DNA of 5,971 nt from Actinomycetota bacterium (GCA_018898235.1 JAHIJU010000370.1:1-5971); one strand, 5' to 3'; counted from the stretch's first letter, positions 1 through 4,838 are shown. Translations and numbers: made by a program. Notes: generated from the sequence alone by a model not told the origin.

Positions 1-219
1 AGCGGCGGTGATCCGCTCGCCGACGACGGGGTACTCGTCGGGATCGATCGGGACCTGATCCGGTGCCAGCGGGTGCCACGAGGTAGACCTGGATCGCCAG
101 CGGAACGCGGCTCGAGAGACGGGCGAGTCGATGCCGGACGACCATACGTAATGCGCGACGACGGCGGGTGCCGCCGTCGGTTCGCTTCGTTGGCCAAGGT
201 CGGTGATGGAAGCGGTCAC
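1..219 (-). CDS. Partial hypothetical protein (amino-terminal 73 residues)
   Basis: An open frame starts with GTG at 219-217 and runs without a stop off the left edge, so only the first 73 residues are seen. An AGGAG ribosome binding site lies about 9-10 nt upstream of the GTG, and a TAG stop just upstream in the same frame limits the start to this codon. The protein begins MTASITDLGQ, has an Ala/Pro-rich stretch, then an aromatic and basic section (HYVWSSG, AFRWRSRS) and an acidic tail (DPDEYPVVGE). I do not recognise the family. It lies 128 bp downstream of two immunity-like genes on the same strand, so it may be another small gene of the toxin locus, or simply the next gene. Codon bias and the good ribosome binding site support a real gene; function is unknown. 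Confidence 0.6.
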   Translation of the reverse strand, partial: MTASITDLGQRSEPTAAPAVVAHYVWSSGIDSPVSRAAFRWRSRSTSWHPLAPDQVPIDPDEYPVVGERITAA

Positions 220-347
220 CTAATCACTTCTCCTGGCGGACGGCTCCCGCGGTCACATCGCGTGTCAGGCAGGTCGGGAGTCCGTCGGCCCCGCATCGAG
301 AGTGCCATTCCGGTCCCAGCCGGAGAAACGCGTCGGAGCGCCGAGAA

Positions 348-644
348 TCACTCTTCTCGGGCCTTGGTGGCGCCATATCGTCGTGCCAGATGCGCCAACG
401 CCTCCCCCCTCGTTGCGGCGACGAGCTCGTGCTCGTACAGTCCCGCTTGGTTAAGCCTGATGGTGCCGGTGAAGTGCCACAGCCCATCGGGGCCCAGCAC
501 TCGATCGTTGTTGACACCATCGACGACCCGCCGCCTGACCACGCCGCTCGGAGTATCGCGAGACCGCCCATCTCTGACAATGAAGAAGTAGGCCCACGAG
601 GGGTCGTCGTCCGCGGGATCCTCGGATGGTGCGATCTCGTTCAC
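348..644 (-). CDS. Small immunity-like protein, paralogue 1 of a tandem pair
   Basis: This 98-residue soluble protein has no signal peptide or membrane segment. The GTG start at 644 has GGAAGG six bases upstream. It aligns without gaps to the gene just upstream (664-954): shared positions include DxDPxWxYFFI (12-22), VRRRxVDG, and IRLNxxGxYxHxL followed by ALAxLxR. By eye this is about 34 identities over 75 aligned residues. The two genes are 19 bp apart and probably co-transcribed. Size, acidic amino end, position after ADP-ribosyltransferase toxin remnants and duplication are all typical of immunity genes in actinobacterial polymorphic-toxin loci, but I cannot assign a named family. The role as antitoxin is inference from context; the gene and the paralogy are seen directly. 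Confidence 0.75.
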   Translation of the reverse strand: MNEIAPSEDPADDDPSWAYFFIVRDGRSRDTPSGVVRRRVVDGVNNDRVLGPDGLWHFTGTIRLNQAGLYEHELVAATRGEALAHLARRYGATKAREE

Positions 645-663
645 GATGATCCTTCCGGCGCGG

Positions 664-954
664 TCATGACGTGTCGATCCCAGCTCGCCACCGGTCCAGT
701 TGGGCGAGCGCTACTTCAGTCGCGACCGGAATCAGGTCATGGTCGTACATTCCGATGTCATTCAATCGTATCGAGGCGGTTGCCTTCCACGCGTCATTTT
801 CCGTGGATGCCTGGTCCTGGTGGTGGCCGTCGACAGTTCGTCTACGAACCATTCCTCGGGGCCTCTCGATCGTGTCGCCCAGCCACAAGATGAAGAAGTA
901 GTGCCACGCGGGATCGCTGTCTGGCGCATCGCGGGCTCCTGGCGGGTCAGCCAT
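664..954 (-). CDS. Small immunity-like protein, paralogue 2 of a tandem pair
   Basis: This is a 96-residue soluble protein starting at ATG 954 with CCGGAG about five bases upstream. It is the paralogue of the gene at 348-644: the core DPAWHYFFI lies at the same residue numbers (14-22), followed by VRRRTVDG, a conserved Trp, SIRLNDIGMYDHDL and a carboxy-terminal ALAQLDRW helix. The middle of the protein, between VDG and the Trp, is the most divergent part, as expected if that stretch contacts different partners. It is the first intact gene after the ART toxin debris (955-2541), so one of those ART domains may have been its target. No family name can be given with confidence. Existence is well supported by paralogy; immunity function is inferred. 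Confidence 0.75.
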   Translation of the reverse strand: MADPPGARDAPDSDPAWHYFFILWLGDTIERPRGMVRRRTVDGHHQDQASTENDAWKATASIRLNDIGMYDHDLIPVATEVALAQLDRWRAGIDTS

Positions 955-1169
955 CGGGGCTCCGGAGAATGCGGTCGGGGAGGAATGATCGTGTGGCGCC
1001 CTCGAGCCGCGGGACGGCAGCGAGGACCTGACGGCCCTGGCTGCGCAGTCTCGCCGAGGTTCGTGTGCTGCGCCCGGCCGTCGGCGACGGCGCGTGGATC
1101 GTATAGGCCCCCGTCACTGACCGTGAGGGGGATCGGCGCGATGTCGGCGATGCGGGTCGGCCGTCGCGG
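955..1169 (-). pseudogene. Possible coding debris between ART remnant and paralogue 2
   Basis: No start codon with a ribosome binding site is seen here. The frame of the preceding ART-like fragment continues past its TGA (1172-1170) and reads sensibly for about 40 residues (for example IADIAPIPLTVSDGGLYDP). A one-base shift then gives a second protein-like stretch (RQVLAAVPRLEGAT, then FLPDRILRSPDG) that ends at a TGA overlapping the start of the 954 gene. This looks like a frameshifted remnant of a toxin or small gene, but neither piece matches a family I know, and high-GC DNA often gives deceptive open frames. Confidence 0.28.
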
Positions 1170-1527
1170 TCAGGGCTGGCCGGTGGGTGCGGTGAGTGGG
1201 CAGGGGCCGGTGAACGTCCTGAGTCGGGTGAGGGTGGCGGGCCCGTTCTGACGGGCGGCGGACAGTTGGGCGCACAGCTGGTCGTCGAGCACGGCGAGGG
1301 GCGGAGGCCAGTCCGTGGGAGGTGCGTACCCGGCGGGGTTGAGCTCTTCGAGGACGATGAGCGGGGCCGGTGTGTCGAGCCTGCGGTCGGGCACGCCGTG
1401 CCAGGTGCTGCCGGGGCGTTGGGCCACCTGGCGATGTTGCGGGTGCGCGGAGAACGCTGACAGGTCGCGTCCGGTGCGGGTGAGCGGCGCGAGGACGGTA
1501 CGGGCCGCGAAGATCTCAGTGGCGACA
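1170..1527 (-). pseudogene. Second ADP-ribosyltransferase-like toxin tail, amino-truncated, lacking ExE
   Basis: A frame with good codon bias reads DVATEIFAARTVL, then TRTGRDLSAFSAHP, a PGSTW turn, and PLIVLEELNPAGY before ending at TGA 1172-1170. The order 'VAT..FA...VL, TGRDlSA-S-HP, PGT.W' is the carboxy-terminal half of bacterial ADP-ribosyltransferase toxins. In that family the segment after 'HP' normally carries the catalytic Glu-x-Glu; here it reads QHRQV, with His and Gln where the two Glu are expected. The amino-terminal half (the Arg motif) is absent: the frame begins against the stop of the first ART fragment (TGA 1530-1528). A 85-codon ORF with an ATG at 1427 lies within it but starts in mid-domain. 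I read this as an inactive remnant; the ART assignment is by motif memory and moderately sure. Confidence 0.5.
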
Positions 1528-1818
1528 TCAACGCTCCTCGAGATAGATGTGCCAGTACGTGCCGTCCTCGGACAGTTCCAGGTCGGTCACGACCACGTCA
1601 GCCTCGCGTGAGATCAGCACCTCGGCCTCGTGCCTGTACCTGGACAGCCCGCTGGCTTCCACGCCTGACCATTCATCGATGTCGACGATAGCGTTGCCGT
1701 CCGCGCGGACGTCCTCCGCAGCCGCCACGTCTGTGGACGATGACTGGAAGAACCTGTCCGGGTAGCGTTCGCCCACGCGTATGGTCGTGAGCGCGTCGGG
1801 AGGAATCGTTGTCCCGCG
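1528..1818 (-). pseudogene. ADP-ribosyltransferase toxin fragment, carboxy-terminal half with ExE
   Basis: This block supplies the end of an ART toxin domain. It reads RGTTIPPDAL (the residues after the catalytic Arg), GERYPDRFF, then QSSSTD at the site of the family's Ser-Thr-Ser motif, then GLSRYRHEAEVLI with the Glu-x-Glu (codons 1629-1627 and 1623-1621), and finishes DGTYWHIYLEER before TGA 1530-1528. In this family the ExE glutamates bind NAD and drive transfer to the target. The longest start-to-stop ORF here begins at GTG 1776, inside the domain, with no credible ribosome binding site. A TGA in the same frame at 1821-1819 separates it from the rest of the domain, which resumes upstream in shifted frames. 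With the two upstream blocks it forms one broken gene. Confidence 0.7.
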
Positions 1819-2280
1819 TCAGGGTCTCACCGGTGACGGTGGGCAGCTTCCTCAGCCCGAGATCGCATTGTCGATATCGGTCTGGAACCGTGTGGTGTCG
1901 GTGGGGGAGGAGTCCACGTAGCCGTGCAGCAGGCCGTTCATCCCGCGGTAGCCCTCGCCGGTCGTGTGGCGGCAGATCGCCGTGACCTCACCCGGGGTCA
2001 GGCTTCCGCGGCGCTCTGCCACCGCCACCGCCACCGCCTGCGCCCACGCGGCCAGATCGCCTCCGTCGCGCGGGTGCACAACGTCCGACACACCCGGCAA
2101 CGCTTGCCGCAAACCCTGGTCGGGCACGGCAGGGACGGCGGGGATGGTCGCGTACGCGGGTTCGACGGGTGCGTGACCGGCAGGGACCGGTTCCGCGGTG
2201 CGGGGCTCGGCGCGGCCGGGTGCGTGGGTCGGGGTGAAGACCCACTCGCCGACCGGTGTGTGTCGTGGGTTGGTGAGGTG
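1819..2280 (-). pseudogene. ADP-ribosyltransferase toxin fragment, linker and amino-terminal half of the ART domain
   Basis: This is the middle block of the broken ART toxin gene. It starts near 2280 (HLTNPRHTPVGEWVF), passes through a Pro/Ala/Val-rich linker, then enters the ART domain: LTPGEVTAICRHTTGEGYRG and MNGLLHG, matching the family pattern 'YTg.gY..iN..Lr', then a helix (DTTRFQTDIDNAISG). It stops at TGA 1854-1852. A one-base shift there continues as LRKLPTVTGETLTR to about 1816, where the Arg is the expected catalytic Arg motif. A second, compensating shift returns to the original frame for the ExE half. So the domain is complete in content but interrupted by two indels about 35 bp apart. 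GTG 2127 is an in-frame start codon within the linker but has no convincing ribosome binding site. Confidence 0.65.
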
Positions 2281-2283
2281 GGG

Positions 2284-2541
2284 TCGCCGAGCAGGCCGAT
2301 GAGGGTGGCGCGCCTGCGGGTGAGCGTTCTGGCAGCTGTGGTGACCAGATCATCGGCGAGTGGCAGTGCCCGGTCGCCCCGGCGCGGGGCCTCCAGGAGG
2401 GTGTCGGTCGGTCGGATGCCGCCGCGTACGGCCCAGGCCCCGCCTTGGACGAGGATGTTGGCGCTGAGCTCGGCGATGCGGGACGACGTGGCGGCCGGGG
2501 AAGCGCCCTTGAGTGCGTCAGAGTCCCCCGCTGACTGGGGC
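2284..2541 (-). pseudogene. Amino-terminal helical fragment of the broken toxin gene, no start codon
   Basis: Immediately after the immunity gene stop (2544-2542), a well-biased frame reads SDALKGASPAATSS, RIAELSANILVQGGAWAVRG, RPTDTLLEAPRRGDRALPL, ADDLVTTAARTLTRR and ATLIGLLGDP. It is open back to a TGA at 2594-2592, but has no ATG, GTG or TTG in the usable part, so it has no evident way to start. Near 2280-2283 (four C on the coding strand) the sense moves by one base into the linker block that leads to the ART domain. Secondary structure looks helical, in keeping with the pre-toxin region of a secreted polymorphic toxin. I infer a 5'-truncated gene; alternatively it could be the tail of a separate small gene. 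Confidence 0.5.
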
Positions 2542-2922
2542 TCAGCCCGGCGGGACCAGCGCCTGCGCGACCGCGTTGATCTGCTCGGCCGTCAGCGGGT
2601 GGGGCAGTCCGGCCTGGGCCAGCCGGAGGACCTGGTCAGGGACTCGCGCGCCGTAGGTCTCGACGTAGTAGGCGAGATCCTCGCTCCACACGTAGGTGCC
2701 ATCCGTCATGACGTTCATCCCGCTGACTGGGCCGGTTTCGGGGCGGAAGTGGTCGCGGGTCCGAGCTGTGGTTGCCATGACGACAGACCCGGCTCGCAGG
2801 TAGCGAGCCACTTGCTCTCGAGTGGGGACAGGCAGCGGATCGATCAGCGCATCTCGCAGGCTCGGGCCGTGCGGGTCTCCATGCTCAAGCTCGCGAAAGA
2901 AGCCGATCTCCCTGGGAATCAC
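2542..2922 (-). CDS. Immunity-type protein paired with the LLSCSTG toxin tail
   Basis: The start chosen is GTG 2922-2920, giving 126 residues beginning MIPREIGFFRELEHGDP. It overlaps the TGA of the toxin fragment (2921-2919) as GTGA, and has a strong AAGGAAGG seven bases upstream; an ATG at 2958 would extend it by 12 residues without a comparable site. The protein is soluble. The pattern 'ReI.FF.EL.HG.PdGPSLrd' at the start, 'RYLRAG' at 40-45, and 'TDGTYVWSEDLAYYVE' at 73-88 is one I associate with immunity-type proteins next to actinobacterial toxins ending in the LLSCSTG-type domain; this is recall, not a search. The frame is undamaged from start to stop, so it probably remains functional although its toxin partner is broken. 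Translational coupling to the toxin is implied by the overlap. Confidence 0.75.
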   Translation of the reverse strand: MIPREIGFFRELEHGDPHGPSLRDALIDPLPVPTREQVARYLRAGSVVMATTARTRDHFRPETGPVSGMNVMTDGTYVWSEDLAYYVETYGARVPDQVLRLAQAGLPHPLTAEQINAVAQALVPPG

Positions 2923-3185
2923 TGTGGTACCTTCCTTCCCGGCCAGAATGTCTTCCATTCTCCCGTGAGATGAAAGCGATCCGGTCCGATACCTGTGCGA
3001 CCGTCTGAGAATATCCAGAGAGTATCTGATGGGGCTTCGACTGGGGACCCAAGTGCGTCAGCGAGGCGTTGCGCCAGTCCATCAGGAAGAGCCCCTGTGC
3101 TGCAGCTCAGAAGACGGACTGGGCCCCCTGCATAGTCTGATTGTCGTCGTATGAGGTCTGCCAGCACGCGATGACTGACGATCTC
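2919..3185 (-). pseudogene. Toxin carboxy-terminal domain fragment (LLSCSTG type)
   Basis: The open frame reads EIVSHRVLADLIRRQSDY, then GGPVRLLSCSTGALPDGLAQ, RLADALGSPVEAPSDTLWIF, SDGRTGIGP and TGEWKTFWPG before TGA 2921-2919. This is the final ~87 residues of a domain I recall at the carboxy end of many actinobacterial WXG/LXG-type toxins. The Cys in SCSTG and the Rossmann-like spacing resemble caspase-like/C80-type cysteine peptidases, but that is a tentative comparison. The upstream part of the domain, where an HG dyad would be expected, is missing. The only start inside (GTG 3167) has no ribosome binding site. At about 3182 the sequence joins, in a different frame, the WXG toxin amino-terminal domain, so this is a remnant left by an internal deletion or a domain exchange. 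Confidence 0.65.
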
Positions 3186-3511
3186 GCCCGGTGGCCTTCC
3201 AGGTCGTCGGCGTAGGTCTGCAGGTGCCCGGCGGCCGACCCGAACGCGGTCGCCAGGCCGTTCGCTGAGGTCACCGCGGGGTCCATCAGGGCGTAGACCT
3301 GCTCCTGCTCGGGCGCCTGGTAGCAGCCCGACAGGCCCTGCCAGGCCGAGGCGACACCCTCGGTCGCGTCCACCGCGACCGTGCCCATCGCGCGGATCGA
3401 GGACGCTGCCGTGCGGATCTGCTCGGTGTCCAGGTCCGAGGCGGACGCCACGAACGCGTCCGGGTCGATCAACCCGTCACTGGCGGTGCACACCCGCGGT
3501 CCCATACCCAC
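3107..3511 (-). CDS. WXG100/LXG-like toxin amino-terminal domain, truncated
   Basis: The frame gives 134 residues from GTG 3511 (ATG 3505 or GTG 3493 are alternatives; GCGGGGGT precedes them). After DGLIDPDAF come two helices divided by W57-Q-G59, then GCYQAPEQEQVYALMDP (62-78) and a long helix ending HLQTYADDLEGHRAR (96-110). This is the type VII secretion export domain that sits at the front of many actinobacterial polymorphic toxins. In such proteins it is followed by hundreds of residues of coiled coil and toxin; here it stops at about residue 110. The last ~24 codons (SSVIACWQTSYDDN onward) are out-of-frame reading of the toxin tail at 2919-3185, not family sequence. The product may still be exported but lacks any toxin. 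It follows the DUF6507-like gene by a few bases, so one operon. Confidence 0.7.
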   Translation of the reverse strand: MGMGPRVCTASDGLIDPDAFVASASDLDTEQIRTAASSIRAMGTVAVDATEGVASAWQGLSGCYQAPEQEQVYALMDPAVTSANGLATAFGSAAGHLQTYADDLEGHRARSSVIACWQTSYDDNQTMQGAQSVF

Positions 3512-3517
3512 CCCCGC

Positions 3518-3883
3518 TCAGCCGAGCGTGCCGTGATCGGCGAAGAAGGAGAAGTCGCCCGACCCGGCCGACCTGAGCGCCTCGTCCTGGAAGGTGGCAG
3601 CCATCTCCTCCTGCCCGTCGCGGTAGGCGATCGTCGCATTCGCCACCCCGACGAGACCTGCGTTGATCCGGTTGCCGATGTTCGACAGGGTGACCGCCTG
3701 GTCCTCGAACAGCGCCTGGACGGCGCCCGGCACAGCTTGAGTGATCCCGCCACCCCAGGTCAGGGCCTCCACCGCTGCGGTGAGCTTCGCCTCGGTCATC
3801 GACGTGGCGAGGCCCTGGGCCGAGTCCTCGACCCCCGACAGCACCCCCTGGACGTCGGTCGGTTCGATCCGCCACCCCGTCAT
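3518..3883 (-). CDS. WXG100-like small protein, DUF6507-like
   Basis: This 121-residue protein starts at ATG 3883 with an AGGGGGCGG site just upstream and lies 10 bp after the stop of the 111-residue gene. It begins MTGWRIEPTDVQGVL, has a first helix, a W43-G-G-G46 turn and a second long helix (VTLSNIGNRINAGLVGV onward), the helix-turn-helix hairpin layout of ESAT-6/WXG100 proteins. The start 'W.I.P.gVQGVL' is what I recall for the DUF6507 family; the domain number should be treated as a probable, not certain, match. It most likely acts as a secretion partner or chaperone-like companion of the toxin amino-terminal domain encoded directly downstream. No signal peptide or membrane segment is present, as usual for type VII substrates. 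Confidence 0.75.
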   Translation of the reverse strand: MTGWRIEPTDVQGVLSGVEDSAQGLATSMTEAKLTAAVEALTWGGGITQAVPGAVQALFEDQAVTLSNIGNRINAGLVGVANATIAYRDGQEEMAATFQDEALRSAGSGDFSFFADHGTLG

Positions 3884-3893
3884 CGCCGCCCCC

Positions 3894-4229
3894 TCATGCT
3901 CGATCTGCCAGCCGTCCGCCCACCGCGTCGGCGATCGCCTGTGCGACAGCCCGCCCCGCGGTCGCGTCCCCGTAGGGAATGGTCACATCGGTCCACAGCC
4001 CGAAGGCCGACGGCGGGTCGACCACCCCCGCTGCGGCCGCACGCGGTTCGTGCACCGGGAACGTGCCCAACACCTGCAGCAACGGGTGGCCGTCGACGTC
4101 GAGGAGCTGCCTGACCTGCCCCTGGCGGTACTCCAGCAGACGCCCGGCCGGGTGCAGCGGGGCCGCGGCCGCGACGATCACCGTCGTCGTCGGCTCGATG
4201 TCGGACAGCAGCACCAGCTCGGTCGGCAC
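3894..4229 (-). CDS. Conserved hypothetical protein at the head of the toxin operon
   Basis: The protein has 111 residues from GTG 4229, with GGGAGGT seven bases upstream. It opens PTELVLLSDIEPT, continues through an Ala-rich helix, a central section (LLEYRQGQVRQLLDVDG), a Pro/Ala-rich turn, and a conserved-looking segment DPPSAFGLWTDVTIPYGD (71-88) before a carboxy-terminal helix (AVAQAIADAVGG). It has no membrane segment or signal peptide. It is the first gene of a tight minus-strand run with the WXG100-like gene (10 bp gap) and the toxin amino-terminal gene, and I recall similar small proteins in type VII toxin loci. A role in chaperoning or targeting the secreted pair is a guess from position only. 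Confidence 0.65.
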   Translation of the reverse strand: MPTELVLLSDIEPTTTVIVAAAAPLHPAGRLLEYRQGQVRQLLDVDGHPLLQVLGTFPVHEPRAAAAGVVDPPSAFGLWTDVTIPYGDATAGRAVAQAIADAVGGRLADRA

Positions 4230-4341
4230 GCCCTACACCTCCCGGTCCAGGCCGGTGAGACGCAGTACTGGGGAACGTCGCAGGATGTGGTTCGTCGCCA
4301 GATCAGGTTCGAGGCGAAGGGATATGCCGACTTCCCGAGTT

Positions 4342-4397
4342 CGCCCACCCCCTGAACGCCTTGCGTGACTCGTATCGAGGCGTTCAGGGGGTGGGCG
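4342..4397. repeat. Perfect 20-bp inverted repeat, probable terminator hairpin
   Basis: The left arm 4342-4361 (CGCCCACCCCCTGAACGCCT) and right arm 4378-4397 are exact reverse complements, with a 16-nt centre (4362-4377). The stem is very GC-rich and no T run follows on either strand. Factor-independent terminators without a U tract are commonly proposed in actinobacteria, so a terminator working in either direction is the likeliest role. It lies directly beyond the stop of the small minus-strand ORF at 4398-4502. A terminal repeat of a lost mobile element is an alternative, but no partner copy occurs elsewhere in the window. Confidence 0.6.
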
Positions 4398-4502
4398 CTA
4401 GTACCGCGTGTCGTTAGTTGGTCTAGCGCTCAGCCGCACCAGCTGCGCACGGTCCTCGTCATTGATCACCAAACCGGGGCAGCACGATCCGCCACGCCCC
4501 AT
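4398..4502 (-). CDS. Possible small ORF or gene remnant, 34 residues
   Basis: A frame from ATG 4502 to TAG 4400-4398 reads MGRGGSCCPG, then LVINDEDRAQLVRLSARPTN and DTRY. The segment NDEDRAQLVRLSARPT looks like real protein and loosely resembles the amino end of some transposases (DEeRAqL.rL.rRpT). Upstream in the same frame is a TGA 13-15 nt before the ATG, and the ribosome binding site is weak. Its stop is immediately followed by the perfect hairpin at 4342-4397, a layout expected for the true end of a transcription unit. It could be the tail of a decayed gene or chance; I rate it low. Confidence 0.22.
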   Translation of the reverse strand: MGRGGSCCPGLVINDEDRAQLVRLSARPTNDTRY

Positions 4503-4778
4503 GACCCCAAATCCTCAGCAGGTCTTCGACGGCGGGTGCGGGGTTGGTTCAGCGGGCGCGGATCCTGCTGGCGGCCGGGTCGGGGATGGCGGACGCGGAC
4601 TGGACGGAGGACTCCGATGCGCATGCCTTGCTCGGGGACCGTCCCCGCTCGCGACGGTTCGGCTGGGGGAAGCTGGCGAGGGCCGCGGCCGCTTCGTCTC
4701 GGGCGGATGACGTCTCGGCCGACCGGCGTAGACCGATCCGCCGATTGGCGGGACCGCATCCCTGCAGCTGGCGGCGAT

Positions 4779-4838
4779 CGCGACGTCGCGCATTCACCGA
4801 GGCCCGCGGTGCTCTAGCGTTCCTATCGAGGTGAGGAG
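4779..4838 (+). promoter_or_regulatory. Candidate promoter, operator and RBS of the response-regulator operon
   Basis: Reading toward the response regulator: a perfect 12-bp palindrome CGCGACGTCGCG (4779-4790), TTCACC as a possible -35 (4793-4798), a 16-nt spacer, TAGCGT as a possible -10 (4815-4820), and GAGGAG (4833-4838) five bases before the ATG at 4844. The palindrome just upstream of the -35 is where an activator, perhaps the response regulator itself, could bind. The ribosome binding site is clear; the promoter boxes are weak matches and the operator role is a guess. Confidence 0.35.

Noticed and set aside
73..893. Several plus-strand open frames at the left end
   Set aside because: They run opposite to the two paralogous small genes and the left-edge gene; the paralogy between 348-644 and 664-954 fixes the minus strand as the coding one.
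947..1531. A 194-codon minus-strand open frame spanning the ART-like tail
   Set aside because: Its translation is dominated by Pro, Ser, Arg and Thr and lies one frame off the motif-bearing frame (TGRDLSAFSAHP). Only its last ~28 codons look protein-like, and these are noted under 955-1169.
1528..1776. Reading the 82-codon ORF from GTG 1776 as a complete small gene
   Set aside because: It starts inside the ART domain between the Arg and Ser motifs, lacks a ribosome binding site, and its frame carries ART sequence upstream of the GTG (RGTTIPPDALTTIR).
1924..2973. A 349-codon open frame on the plus strand
   Set aside because: It is antisense to the ART remnant and the immunity gene. Its translation is rich in Arg, Gly and Ser with no domain, as expected from the reverse of high-GC coding DNA, whereas the minus-strand frames show recognisable motifs and ribosome binding sites.
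4262..4269. CAGTACTG palindrome upstream of the 4229 gene as an operator
   Set aside because: An 8-bp palindrome is expected by chance in this length of sequence, and no promoter boxes are placed convincingly around it.
3533..4355. Two long plus-strand open frames (193 and 204 codons)
   Set aside because: They are antisense to the WXG100-like gene and the 111-residue gene, with Arg/Pro-rich compositions and no family signal.
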